NCBI GenBank assembly: GCA_028279185.1
Contig: JANQSS010000051.1
Location: forward strand, 1-64,000
From: Saprospiraceae bacterium
Lineage (GTDB): Bacteria > Bacteroidota > Bacteroidia > Chitinophagales > Saprospiraceae
Direction: 5' to 3'
Length of the DNA: 64,000 nucleotides
The first letter of the stretch is position 1, and each line of letters starts with the position of its first letter. A program made the position numbers and the translations under genes. The notes under the pieces are model-generated. The model was not told the origin of the DNA and ran no database searches. It saw only the letters and a list, made by a program, of their open reading frames with translations. Below, piece by piece: positions 8,918-18,280 of the stretch.

Positions 8918-8939
8918 TATCATTTGAATCAAAATGATA
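8918..8939. promoter_or_regulatory. Perfect inverted repeat, candidate operator of the Fic gene
   Basis: The 8-bp arms TATCATTT and AAATGATA match perfectly around a 6-bp spacer. The right arm overlaps the first two bases of the TATATTTG promoter element, so a dimeric protein bound here would block transcription. The C-terminal winged-helix domain of the downstream Fic protein is the obvious candidate ligand (inference). Confidence 0.6.
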
Positions 8940-8945
8940 TATTTG
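8938..8945 (+). promoter_or_regulatory. Promoter -7 element (TATATTTG) for fic
   Basis: A perfect TAnnTTTG ends 4 nt before the ATG at 8950, giving a predicted leaderless transcript. It overlaps the palindrome at 8918-8939. Confidence 0.6.
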
Positions 8946-8949
8946 TTGG

Positions 8950-9993
8950 ATGCGAACTATCCTGTACACGTTTAATGTGGAGCTTAATTGGGCTTTAGTC
9001 AAACGATTAAATAAAATTGATCGATTTGATGCCTCTTGGTCTTCGCTTGAGAAAGTTGAGGGAGATAAGCTCCAACAACTGAAAGATATTTCAACAGTAA
9101 AAAGTGTAGGCGCAAGCACCCGAATCGAAGGGTCGAAGATGCCTGATGATGATGTCGAGCAGCTCATCGCTGATTTAGCCAACGCACAGCTTGAGGAACG
9201 AGATGAGCAAGAAGTAGGAGGGTATTATCTGGCCCTAGACCTTATTTGTGATGCACATGAGAGCATTGACATATCCGTCAACGCATTTAAACATTTACAC
9301 AGAGTTTTGCTTATTTATAGCCTCAAAGACTTTTGGCATAAAGGCGATTTCAAACAGCACAGTAACACTGTGGAAATATCATATTCAGATGGTACGAAAG
9401 AGGTTGTTTTTAAAACGACTCCTCCCGGATTTGAAACGGATGAGGCCATGCGAAAATTAGTAGATTGGTTTCATGTCGAAGATGAAATACACCCTTTGAT
9501 CAAGTGCGCTGTATTTATATATGAATTTCTAACTATACATCCTTTTCAAGATGGAAATGGTCGTTTGAGCCGGCTGTTGACAACATTGCTCTTATTGAAA
9601 TTTGGATATGTGTGGATTCAATATATCAGTTTTGAGCATGAAATCGAGCAAAGAAAGACTGACTATTATCGAGTTTTACGCCATTGCCAATCCAATCGAC
9701 CAAACGAAGCGATTGACCAATGGGTTAATTTCTTTTTAGATTGTCTTGATACGATTCAAGGCGAATTATCCGATAAAATGAAATCCAAGAGATATGGTAC
9801 AATTTTGGCGCCGAGGGAAGTCGATATATTGCGCATAATCCAGGCTCACCCCGGAACAAGCTCAGGGCAAGTGTCAAAAAAGCTCAATATACCTTTATCG
9901 ACAGTTAAGCGATTGATGGCTGGACTTGTAAGAAAAGAGCTCTTGGTTAAGCATGGTCGTGGAGCTGGTACGAATTACGAAATCTCTGATTAA
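8950..9993 (+). CDS. Fic family protein with N-terminal inhibitory motif and C-terminal winged helix
   Basis: The protein of 347 aa is a Fic-domain enzyme, expected to transfer AMP (or another nucleotide moiety) from a nucleotide to a target hydroxyl. The core motif HPFQDGNGRLSR is at residues 197-208 with all catalytic residues present (H197, D201, N203, R205). An inhibitory (S/T)xxxE(G/N) motif, STRIEG, lies at residues 56-61, marking a class II self-inhibited Fic protein. Residues about 290-347 form a winged helix (EVDILRIIQAHPGTSSGQV..., STVKRLMAGLVRKELL), suggesting DNA binding and autoregulation. A palindrome and repeats precede it. No antitoxin-like small gene is adjacent. The CBM9-like gene starts 8 nt downstream and may be read through. 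Confidence 0.9.
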   Translation: MRTILYTFNVELNWALVKRLNKIDRFDASWSSLEKVEGDKLQQLKDISTVKSVGASTRIEGSKMPDDDVEQLIADLANAQLEERDEQEVGGYYLALDLICDAHESIDISVNAFKHLHRVLLIYSLKDFWHKGDFKQHSNTVEISYSDGTKEVVFKTTPPGFETDEAMRKLVDWFHVEDEIHPLIKCAVFIYEFLTIHPFQDGNGRLSRLLTTLLLLKFGYVWIQYISFEHEIEQRKTDYYRVLRHCQSNRPNEAIDQWVNFFLDCLDTIQGELSDKMKSKRYGTILAPREVDILRIIQAHPGTSSGQVSKKLNIPLSTVKRLMAGLVRKELLVKHGRGAGTNYEISD

Positions 9994-10001
9994 ATAGACA
10001 A

Positions 10002-11123
10002 ATGAATCATTTATTAAAAGATAGTTCAGTGCATTTTTTTCACCTGGCTAAGCTCATTATTTTATCGATAAGCTTTCATAGTTGCGATGCACAACCAACA
10101 GGACCAATGGTCGTAGACTTGTCTAATAAAATTATAGAGCCAAAGTCGTATTTTATTATGTACACATCCGAACCTATTTTGCTTGATGGAAAGGCTGACG
10201 ACGCGGCCTGGTTGTCAGCCGAGTACACAGATGATTTTATAGATATTGCAAATGGGGCAATACCACATTTACACACACAGGTGAAAATGTTATGGGATGA
10301 TGCCAATTTGTACATATTTGCGAAGTTAGAGGAACCGCACATAGCGGCTAATATTACGAAGCACGACAGCATTATTTTTCATGATAAAGATTTTGAGGTG
10401 TTCATCGATCCAGATGGCGATACATATAATTATTTCGAACTAGAAATTAATGCATTAAATACCACATGGGACTTGTATCTCGATCGTCCTTATCGGGTAA
10501 ACGGCTACGCGCTGGATGAATATGAGATTTCTGGTTTGAATACTGCCGTTTATACAAAAGGTACCATTAACGAACCGTCGGACATAGATCAATACTGGTC
10601 TGTTGAAATTCAAATTCCCATTACCTCAGTTATGCCTAGAGTTTATGATCCGGTTAAGGCTGGTGACATGTGGCGTATGAATTTTTCGCGTGTGCACTGG
10701 GATCAGGTGTTCGAAAATGGGCGATATCGACGAATTCGAAATGAGCAAGGCCAGTTAAAAAAAGAATATAACTGGGTTTGGACACCTCAAGGCTCGATAA
10801 ACATGCACATGCCCGAAATGTGGGGTTTTGTTTATTTTATGGACGAAAACACAAATGAAACCTATCCGAAAGAAGTGGACCTATGCGATGAACAAATAGC
10901 ATATGCAGCATTCAGGGAAATGCGATCAAAGCCATTAAAAGAGTTACGGAATAAACCCGAAGGTTACCGGAAAAAAATTGACTTTATGGGTTGTGAAAAT
11001 CAACTATTTCCGGGTGAATTCATAAAGACGCATAAAGGGTTTGAATTAGTTCTAATTTTGCCCAAATCAGACGGTAAGTTAATCATCGATCAAAATGGGT
11101 ATCTAACAAAACACAATGATTAA
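10002..11123 (+). CDS. Exported CBM9-like (family 9 carbohydrate-binding) protein
   Basis: The 373-aa protein has an N-terminal hydrophobic signal with a possible lipobox cysteine (ISFHSC, residues about 24-29). A family-9-type carbohydrate-binding domain of the DOMON-like class follows (residues about 50-260): ILLDGKADDAAW, VKMLWDDANLYIFAKLEEP and FEVFIDPDGDTYNYFELEINALNT are its classic strands. The C-terminal region (about 275-373) is not recognised. It overlaps the GHL10-like gene by 8 nt, so the two are translationally coupled, consistent with an extracytoplasmic binding protein working with a glycoside hydrolase-like partner. The ligand is unknown. Confidence 0.8.
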   Translation: MNHLLKDSSVHFFHLAKLIILSISFHSCDAQPTGPMVVDLSNKIIEPKSYFIMYTSEPILLDGKADDAAWLSAEYTDDFIDIANGAIPHLHTQVKMLWDDANLYIFAKLEEPHIAANITKHDSIIFHDKDFEVFIDPDGDTYNYFELEINALNTTWDLYLDRPYRVNGYALDEYEISGLNTAVYTKGTINEPSDIDQYWSVEIQIPITSVMPRVYDPVKAGDMWRMNFSRVHWDQVFENGRYRRIRNEQGQLKKEYNWVWTPQGSINMHMPEMWGFVYFMDENTNETYPKEVDLCDEQIAYAAFREMRSKPLKELRNKPEGYRKKIDFMGCENQLFPGEFIKTHKGFELVLILPKSDGKLIIDQNGYLTKHND

Positions 11124-12183
11124 TTTCAAAATACTAGGGTCACTTCTCCTTCTTTTAATTGTTGTAGGAATCAATGCACAATCGGATACATTGAAACCAA
11201 TTTTATCTACTTGGGTAGATCAAGAAACAAGAATCGATAAAGAGGAGTGGGAAAGAAAAATCGCATCCTATGAATCTATGGGTATTTCGGAAATCCTGGT
11301 ACGCACCGATCATAGAGATTTGGTCAACGTGGTGCAGATCGCAAAAAAATACAATATCGCTGTACATGCCTGGATGTGGACATTGAATCGGCCGAATGAT
11401 ACCATCGCTATGCAACATCCGGAATGGTATGCAGTTAATAGGGCTGGAAAAAATTCACTTGAATATCGGGCATACGTAGATTATTACCAATGGTTGAGCC
11501 CTTTTCATCCGGAGGCTCGTGAATACATCAAAAGCAATGTAAAAGCTTTATGCGAAATAGATGGATTGGCCTCCGTTCATCTCGATTATGTACGCTATGT
11601 TGACGTTATTTTAGGAGCCGACTTACAACCAAAGTACAATATTATTCAGGATCGCGATCTACCACAATATGACTATGATTATCATCCTATCGCGCGGCAA
11701 CAATTCAAAGAAATATTTGGCTATGACATAATTGATAAACCCTATCCGGAACTAAGCACAGAATGGAAGCAATTTAGACTAAATGCGATTACGACTTTAG
11801 TCAATGAAATTGTAGCGTTAGCTCATGAGCAAAATAAAAAAGTGACGGCGGCCGTATTTCCATTTCCCCAAATGGCTCGGCGTATGGTTGGACAAGCCTG
11901 GAACGATTGGAATTTGGATGCAGCATACCCGATGCTTTATCATAATTTTTATCGTGAATCGATCAACTGGATTGGATTTGCTACGGCGCAGAATGCTGCA
12001 GATGTAGATTTTCCGATTCACGCTGGCTTATTTATTCCAGCTTTGATGCAAGTGTCAGAATTACGAAAGGCAATCCAAGTGGCGTTAGAAAATGGGGCGG
12101 ATGGTATTTCTATTTTCAACGCTGAATTACTGTCAGAAGAGCAACGCTTTGTGTTGAAAGAAATGTTTGGACAAGGGGGTTAA
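11116..12183 (+). CDS. Putative glycoside hydrolase (GHL10-like TIM barrel), exported
   Basis: The protein of 355 aa has an N-terminal signal (hydrophobic residues 5-20, ending GINAQ). A TIM-barrel pattern of the family-10-like putative glycoside hydrolases follows: ESMGISEILVRTDH, YNIAVHAWMWTL, a block around HPEAREYIKSNVKALCEIDG, then VHLDYVRY. The Asp and Arg in HLDYVRY and the later DLDAAYPMLYHN-like strand correspond to the conserved active-site strands of that family. The substrate is unknown; the neighbouring amino-sugar catabolic operon makes an aminoglycan plausible. It is coupled to the CBM9-like gene by an 8-nt overlap and converges with nagX-like. Confidence 0.72.
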   Translation: MINFKILGSLLLLLIVVGINAQSDTLKPILSTWVDQETRIDKEEWERKIASYESMGISEILVRTDHRDLVNVVQIAKKYNIAVHAWMWTLNRPNDTIAMQHPEWYAVNRAGKNSLEYRAYVDYYQWLSPFHPEAREYIKSNVKALCEIDGLASVHLDYVRYVDVILGADLQPKYNIIQDRDLPQYDYDYHPIARQQFKEIFGYDIIDKPYPELSTEWKQFRLNAITTLVNEIVALAHEQNKKVTAAVFPFPQMARRMVGQAWNDWNLDAAYPMLYHNFYRESINWIGFATAQNAADVDFPIHAGLFIPALMQVSELRKAIQVALENGADGISIFNAELLSEEQRFVLKEMFGQGG

Positions 12184-12273
12184 CCATATTTATTTGCATT
12201 CAGGATTTCATTTTTTTTGCGGCGTGGTTAACATCCGAGGGCTAAATTGGTGAAGTAGTAGAATATGATATAT

Positions 12274-13368
12274 CTAGATTTTAACAACAATTCCCTTTTT
12301 ATACATCACATATGCTATAAGGTAAATCAGACCTGTGGCCGACAAGGCAAAGGCCAAACTGCCGCCATAATCACCAAAAGTAACCTGAAAGACATTTTCA
12401 TAGATCCATGCATAGCCGGTCTGATCTTCGGTGCGAAAAACAAATAGTAGCAATCGCACGAGTACTCCGGACAAAATGTAGCTGATCAATGGATTCAATC
12501 CGAAAACACGAAATGGTAATGTCCACCGCGTTTTTTTCATTAAATCAATGAGTCGAACTAGTGCATAAAAAACACAAGCGAGAATACCAGTAGTGAAGAT
12601 CACATATGAACCTGTCCAAAGTGGTTTATTTATTGGGAGCACTTTATTCCACAGCAATCCCAATCCAATGAGCACGGCACCTAAAACAACTAAAAAGGTT
12701 ATGGTGTCGTTGTCAACTTCTTTTGATGTGACCTGATAACCGATTAAATACCCCAGTAAAATTTGCGCTGCACCCGTTAATGTCCCCAATAGCCCTTCGG
12801 GGTCAAATGCTTGCCCATACCCATGATACATATGCGCATCACCAACTATGAACAGGTCAATCTGAGTTGCAATGTTTGATGCAAGCGCATAGGGATCAGG
12901 TGACTCGTATTGATACAAAATGAACCAATGCAAGAGCATCAAGCCTATCGTAGAAATAAGTATAAATTTCCAATGCTTTGATAGTATTAAGAGTAAAGAG
13001 GCAAGAAGAAAACTAAGCGCAATCCGTTGCAGTACTCCGAAAATTCGAAGTGATGATAATTCTTTATGGAAGAACGGAAAATAATTAAGTAGTAATCCCA
13101 GAATAAAAATAATTGAAGTCCTTTTAATTATTTTTAACAAAATCGGACCCGTTCCACGACCATCGTATTTTCGGAAGGAAACACTCATAGATAAACCTAC
13201 TACAAATAAAAATCCTGGAAAGACCAGGTCAGTCAAGGTGCATCCGTGCCATTCTGCATGCCTCAAGGGTGACCACACATATTTCCACGATCCTGGTGTG
13301 TTAACCACAATCATCAAAAAAATGGTAATACCGCGTAACACATCGATGGACAGGATTCGATTTTTCAT
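12274..13368 (-). CDS. NagX-like / heparan-alpha-glucosaminide N-acetyltransferase family membrane protein
   Basis: The 364-aa polytopic membrane protein begins with the family signature RILSIDVLRGITIFLMI..VNTPGSW and then HAEWHGCTLTDLVFPGFLF, matching the acyltransferase-3-related NagX/HGSNAT family (COG4299). About ten membrane helices are visible. HGSNAT acetylates terminal glucosamine across a membrane. Bacterial relatives such as NagX occur in N-acetylglucosamine utilisation clusters. Here it is the last gene of the GSCFA/NagB-PIG-L/symporter operon, 44 nt after the symporter stop, which supports a role in amino-sugar handling (inference). Confidence 0.85.
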   Translation of the reverse strand: MKNRILSIDVLRGITIFLMIVVNTPGSWKYVWSPLRHAEWHGCTLTDLVFPGFLFVVGLSMSVSFRKYDGRGTGPILLKIIKRTSIIFILGLLLNYFPFFHKELSSLRIFGVLQRIALSFLLASLLLILSKHWKFILISTIGLMLLHWFILYQYESPDPYALASNIATQIDLFIVGDAHMYHGYGQAFDPEGLLGTLTGAAQILLGYLIGYQVTSKEVDNDTITFLVVLGAVLIGLGLLWNKVLPINKPLWTGSYVIFTTGILACVFYALVRLIDLMKKTRWTLPFRVFGLNPLISYILSGVLVRLLLFVFRTEDQTGYAWIYENVFQVTFGDYGGSLAFALSATGLIYLIAYVMYKKGIVVKI

Positions 13369-13412
13369 TGCACGTTTATGGCGGAATTATTTTGTAATCA
13401 TTAATGAAGCCG

Positions 13413-15170
13413 CTATTTCCACAGTTTTGTAATTCCGAGTAATGATACCACAAATACGAATAGAGACATTGCGGCGTACGGCGCATTTCCATAGATTAAG
13501 TAGCCTGTGCCAAATAAGGCGGCATATATAGCACAGCATCCCAAAAACATCATTAATATTTCAGAACTCAACGAACGACCCTCTTTGGTTATTGAGGTCC
13601 CATCTGCTTTAAGAGCACGAATGACAGGTTGCCAGCCACCTCTATGCGGTTTGATGAGCGTAAAGAATGACTTTAAAACTTGCATGTCCGTGGGGCGTGT
13701 AATCAGTGTCGCAACAATCCATGATACGGTGGTCAAAACTACACCAATGAGGAGTTTTTGCCAAGGTAATATGTCATCCATAATATCATTTTCCATAATT
13801 ATTGCTATGATAAATGAGACGACCATGGCTGTAATTTCGCTATAGGCGTTGATGCGCCACCAAAACCAACGCAGAATAAATAATAATCCGGTGCCCGCAC
13901 CGATTTGCAATAATATTTTAAATGCCTGCATGGCGTCGGTTAAAGCCAGAGCAAGTATAGCTGCTAAAATCATCAATATGACCGTCGTGATACGACCAAC
14001 AGAAACTTGCAATTTTTGACTCGCATTTCTGTTGAAAAATCGAACATAGAAGTCATTGACAACATAGGATGCCCCCCAATTTAAATGTGTACTGATTGTT
14101 GACATCAATGCGGCGATCAATGCGGCTATTACTAAACCCAGTAATCCTGTTGGCAACCTGGTGAGCATTGCTGAAAATGCCACATCATCTTTTAAAATAT
14201 CATCAGCCAGCGCCGGAAATTCTAATTTAATACTTGCGAGATCTGGAAATACAATTAGTGACGCTAGAGCAATCAATATCCAGGGCCAAGGTCGCAGAGC
14301 ATAATGAGCTGCATTAAAAAAGAAAGTAGCCTTAACCGCATCTTTTTCATTTTTCGTGGATAACATCCGTTGGGCAACATATCCGCCACCTCCGGGTTCA
14401 GCTCCCGGATACCATACAGACCACCATTGCACGGCTATAGGAATAAAAAATAAAGGAATAGCGACGTTTAAATCGTTAAAATCGGGGAATAAATCGATTT
14501 TTCCGCTAACGTTAGGATGCGAAATTAAATTACTAACGCCACCAACTTCTGGAAGGCTGACGATATAAACGGCAGCCGCAACCATTCCGATCATGCTCAA
14601 CACAAATTGAAAAAAATCCGTCACCATAACACCGCGAAGTCCCCCCAAGGCCGAATAAAAAACCGTGATGAGCGATACGAGCAATACCGTTTGAAATGGT
14701 GAAATACCTAACATGACCCCGGCAATTTTTGTCCCAGCTAAAAGCACGGTAGCCATTATCATAATATTAAAAAAAACGCCCAGATATATCGATCTAAATC
14801 CGCGAAGAAAGATCGCTTCCGGTCCGCTATAACGCAGTTCATAAAATTCAAGATCAGTGGTTATGCCAGACCGTCGCCAGAGTTTTGCATACACAAATAC
14901 GGTTGCCATGCCGGTCAAAAGAAAAGCCCACCATTCCCAGTTACCGGCTACACCATTTTGACGTACAACCTGTGTAACGAAATTGGGTGTATCCGCACTA
15001 AATGTCGTAGCGACCATCGAAACACCGATGAGCCACCACGGCATATTCCGTCCGGATAAAAAGAAATCTTGGGTGCTTTGACCTGCTTTTTTAGATGCCC
15101 AAATCCCGATGAGAAGTGTAAGCACAAAAAAAACAACAATTATTGTCCAATCCAGTCCGGCTAAATTCAT
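13413..15170 (-). CDS. Sodium:solute symporter (SSS family)
   Basis: The 585-aa protein has about 14-15 membrane helices of the sodium:solute symporter family. LDWTIIVVFFVLTLLIGIWASKKA forms the first helix. The region FFLSGRNMPWWLIGVSMVATTFSADTP matches the SSS consensus, with the later GGLRGVMVTDFFQF typical of this family. I start at the ATG at 15170; an upstream in-frame ATG at 15236 would overlap nagB and precede the first helix with a non-family extension. Its place between NagB-PIG-L and NagX-like suggests uptake of a hexosamine or its oligomer with Na+. The substrate is not provable from sequence. Confidence 0.9.
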   Translation of the reverse strand: MNLAGLDWTIIVVFFVLTLLIGIWASKKAGQSTQDFFLSGRNMPWWLIGVSMVATTFSADTPNFVTQVVRQNGVAGNWEWWAFLLTGMATVFVYAKLWRRSGITTDLEFYELRYSGPEAIFLRGFRSIYLGVFFNIMIMATVLLAGTKIAGVMLGISPFQTVLLVSLITVFYSALGGLRGVMVTDFFQFVLSMIGMVAAAVYIVSLPEVGGVSNLISHPNVSGKIDLFPDFNDLNVAIPLFFIPIAVQWWSVWYPGAEPGGGGYVAQRMLSTKNEKDAVKATFFFNAAHYALRPWPWILIALASLIVFPDLASIKLEFPALADDILKDDVAFSAMLTRLPTGLLGLVIAALIAALMSTISTHLNWGASYVVNDFYVRFFNRNASQKLQVSVGRITTVILMILAAILALALTDAMQAFKILLQIGAGTGLLFILRWFWWRINAYSEITAMVVSFIIAIIMENDIMDDILPWQKLLIGVVLTTVSWIVATLITRPTDMQVLKSFFTLIKPHRGGWQPVIRALKADGTSITKEGRSLSSEILMMFLGCCAIYAALFGTGYLIYGNAPYAAMSLFVFVVSLLGITKLWK

Positions 15171-15189
15171 GCGAGCAAGATACAAGTAT

Positions 15190-17145
15190 TTAAAAATGCC
15201 AACGTCTGAATGCTTCCATGGCTTCATACGCCGCAAATCCTAAATCTCGATACATCGTTGCCGTGGCTTTATTTCGATCTTCTGATCGTTGCCAAAATTC
15301 CCGATGATCCTCACCTGGAAAAGGAGGTTTATCTTTTTGAGATTGATGTGCATAAATCGCCTTACGTTTTTTTAACAATTCAGCAGGGGATAGCGGAACG
15401 GTCATTTCAATTTCGTCAATGGCAAATTCATGCCATGCTCCCCGGTATAGCCATAACCAACAATCGTTTACCCAGGATTTATGCTTGAGTCGTCGAAAAG
15501 CCTCAATAACGGCATCAAGACAAATGCGATGTGTTCCATGTGGATCAGACAAATCGCCCGCCGCAAAGACCTGATGAGGTTGAAACGATTCGAGCAAGTT
15601 CATAATAATTTCTATGTCTGCATCTGATAATGATTTCTTTTTTACTTTACCTGTTTCATAAAAGGGCATGTCAAGGTGATGGATTTGATTATCCTTCAGA
15701 CCACAAAACCGCGCTGCCAGTCTTGCCTCTCCTCGCCTAACTAAACCTTTTATTTTTCGGACTTCTTTTGAGTTCTTATGCTTGCTTTTGCTCTCTAATA
15801 GTTGTTTAGCCTTTAATGCATCTTCAAATGTATTTTGGCTATCCATTGATTTGAGATATTGCTCAAAAAAATCCAAATAGCGCTGCGCATCATGATCATG
15901 CACAGCAATATTTCCCGATGTTTGATATGCAACATGCACGTCATGTCCTTGCTCCACTAGTCTGATAAACGTACCGCCCATAGATATAACATCGTCATCC
16001 GGGTGAGGGGAAAAAATTAGTACACGTTTCTTTTTTGGTTTCGAGCGCTCAGGTCTAAATGTGTCATCAGTATCGGGTTTACCACCCGGCCAGCCCGTAA
16101 TCGTATGTTGTAGTCTATTGAATATTTCAATATTAATTTGATATGCACTATTGCGATTTAAAATGAGTTCACTCAACCCATATTCGGCATAATCTTCATC
16201 AGTCAATTTTAAGATGGGTTTGCCACATTCTTTTGACAACCAGGTGACCGCTTTACATGTAAGTTCGTCGTCCCAGCGGCACGAACCGGTTTTCCAAGGT
16301 GTTTGAACGCGGGTGAGTTTTGAGGCACTTTCTTTATCTAAATAGAATGTAACGCGATCGTGGTTTTGCAAATAGGTTGCCGGAACGCCGGCCGTTGGTT
16401 TCAATTCTATTGCATGTTGCACGATATCGGCTTTGTGTTGTCCCCAAGCCATAATATATATTTCACGGGCTTTCATTATTGTGCCTACGCCCATCGTTAT
16501 GGCACGGTATGGCACGCTCTCTATTCCATCGAAATCTTTTTGTGCATCACGGCGTGTTATATTATCCAATCGAACCAGTCTGGTTTGCGAACTTTCTTCA
16601 CTCCCCGGTTCATTAAAACCTATGTGACCTGTGCGTCCAATTCCGAGTAATTGAATATCTAACCCACCGGCCAATTCTATTTGTTTTTCATACATTTTAC
16701 AATATTCCTCGATTTCTTCGAGCGGCAATGTACCAGTAGGAATGTGAATATTATTCGGGTCAATATCAATATGGTCAAATAAATATTCCGCCATGAAATT
16801 GTGGTAACTCTCAGGATGTTCAGGAGCGATGGGATAGTATTCATCCAGATTGAAGGCTATCATGTTTTTGAAACTCAATCCTTCTTCTTTATGCATACGT
16901 ATAAGCTCGGCATAGACACGTATTGGTGAGGACCCGGTAGCGAGCCCGACTACGAGATTTTTTCCTCGCTGCTGCTTTGATCGCAGGGCCAAAGCAATAC
17001 TGTTAGCAATATGAATACTTCCATCTCGTGCCGATTCAAACAATTCAATTGGAATCCGCTCAAATGACTTTATTTGGTAGAGTAGATGCTCAGGATAATT
17101 TTTAATAGCGCCATTTTCAATTCGGACATCTGTCATTTCTTGCAT
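15190..17145 (-). CDS. nagB: Glucosamine-6-phosphate deaminase fused to PIG-L deacetylase domain
   Basis: The 651-aa fusion holds a NagB domain (residues about 30-290) and a PIG-L/LmbE domain (about 372-640). NagB converts glucosamine-6-phosphate to fructose-6-phosphate and ammonia: VVGLATGSSPIRVY, the catalytic loop NLDEYYP (D101, E102) and GIGRTGHIGFNEPGS with H174 are all present. The PIG-L part has the zinc motif SPHPDDD (H381, D383, D384) and a late DPHGTHR, suggesting de-N-acetylation upstream of deamination. Bacteroidota commonly carry this architecture. Stop and start are 2 nt from the GSCFA stop, so the two are operonic. Its last codons lie 19 nt before the symporter start. Confidence 0.92.
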   Translation of the reverse strand: MQEMTDVRIENGAIKNYPEHLLYQIKSFERIPIELFESARDGSIHIANSIALALRSKQQRGKNLVVGLATGSSPIRVYAELIRMHKEEGLSFKNMIAFNLDEYYPIAPEHPESYHNFMAEYLFDHIDIDPNNIHIPTGTLPLEEIEEYCKMYEKQIELAGGLDIQLLGIGRTGHIGFNEPGSEESSQTRLVRLDNITRRDAQKDFDGIESVPYRAITMGVGTIMKAREIYIMAWGQHKADIVQHAIELKPTAGVPATYLQNHDRVTFYLDKESASKLTRVQTPWKTGSCRWDDELTCKAVTWLSKECGKPILKLTDEDYAEYGLSELILNRNSAYQINIEIFNRLQHTITGWPGGKPDTDDTFRPERSKPKKKRVLIFSPHPDDDVISMGGTFIRLVEQGHDVHVAYQTSGNIAVHDHDAQRYLDFFEQYLKSMDSQNTFEDALKAKQLLESKSKHKNSKEVRKIKGLVRRGEARLAARFCGLKDNQIHHLDMPFYETGKVKKKSLSDADIEIIMNLLESFQPHQVFAAGDLSDPHGTHRICLDAVIEAFRRLKHKSWVNDCWLWLYRGAWHEFAIDEIEMTVPLSPAELLKKRKAIYAHQSQKDKPPFPGEDHREFWQRSEDRNKATATMYRDLGFAAYEAMEAFRRWHF

Positions 17146-17147
17146 TA

Positions 17148-18113
17148 TTAAAAAGTTAACTTATTGACTGCTGCAGATAAATCGATTTCAAATTCCGTCT
17201 CTATTTGATCCACCAATTGTAGCGTACGTTTTCGAAAAGCATCGAATGAAGAGGATTTTGAGTCAACAGCCTTATGCGCAACATTTCGATTAATTTTTTC
17301 TACTAATTGTGTGAGACGTTGTGGTACTTCCGTAAAGTAAAGGTCATAGAAACGATTGAAAATATATGTTACTGCAGCCTCTGAGGGATGTACCATGTCT
17401 TGACAATAAAACCTATAATTCCTTAACTCATCCAATAATATTTCATATGATGGAAAGTACTTGACATTTTCATTTTGATCTACAACATCCTGTGCGGCCT
17501 CGATCAATCTTGCCTTGGAGCGATTATTTTGGACAATTCCATCTCGTAAATGGCGAATCGGACTCACGGTTAAAATAATATGACAAGACGGATTTATTTC
17601 TGAAATGATCTTACGAATGTTAATAAGGGCAGTTCTATTTTCATCAATTGAAAGCATGCGCCGTTCAAATAAATGAGCAGGCATCTTATGACAGTTTGCA
17701 ACTATAGCACTATTACTTAATTGCCAAACAAATGATGTACCAAGTGTTAAAAAAACTGCCCGGCAGTTTTTTAGACGGCTTTGTAAGTTGTTTAAAACAG
17801 CAGAGGTGTTTTCAATAAATATATTTTTATCCTTATTACAAAGCCGACTGTGGATATCATAATGTCGCCATAAACCCTCATTGAAAAATACGTCAGCTTT
17901 GTCCCATGGAATTTGGCCAGTGATCAATTCGAAAGTACGCTTAATCGAATGGGCATTGTACATAACACCTGTGGGGTTAACATCGATATCGAAGTACCGA
18001 TTCTTGAGATGCCGTCCAACTTGGTCAGCAAAACACGAGCCAATGGATAAGAATGAATCCTTGTAGGTAAAGGACAACCCGGGAGGATCAATGGGAACTT
18101 GTATTTGCCACAT
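17148..18113 (-). CDS. GSCFA domain protein
   Basis: The 321-aa protein contains the name-giving GSCFA motif (SIGSCFADQVGRHL, residues about 25-38), then NPTGVMYNAHSIKRTFELI, a central FLTLGTSFVW segment, and MVHPSEAAVTYIF near the C-terminus. The family is related to SGNH-type hydrolases: the GSCF Ser and the late DMVHPS His are in the expected places, though the activity is uncharacterised. There is no signal peptide. It is the first gene of the amino-sugar operon; a near-match promoter element (TACCTTAG) lies 4 nt upstream of the ATG. Confidence 0.88.
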   Translation of the reverse strand: MWQIQVPIDPPGLSFTYKDSFLSIGSCFADQVGRHLKNRYFDIDVNPTGVMYNAHSIKRTFELITGQIPWDKADVFFNEGLWRHYDIHSRLCNKDKNIFIENTSAVLNNLQSRLKNCRAVFLTLGTSFVWQLSNSAIVANCHKMPAHLFERRMLSIDENRTALINIRKIISEINPSCHIILTVSPIRHLRDGIVQNNRSKARLIEAAQDVVDQNENVKYFPSYEILLDELRNYRFYCQDMVHPSEAAVTYIFNRFYDLYFTEVPQRLTQLVEKINRNVAHKAVDSKSSSFDAFRKRTLQLVDQIETEFEIDLSAAVNKLTF

Positions 18114-18280
18114 AGTACTAAGGTAAGCATTGTCTTAATGGGTTGAACCAAGGTTCAGATGATAATTGAACATATTTCTGACGACGTGCAACACTCTATC
18201 GATTGCACTGTCTTTATCTTTGATTGAAAGGTTGAAACCGTGGCGAATTAGCGTCCTTCGAAGGCCGGAAAACCATTTTA

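Noticed and set aside
8950-9993. Fic/antitoxin (FicTA) pair
   Set aside because: The inhibitory motif STRIEG is within the Fic protein itself and no small antitoxin gene flanks it.
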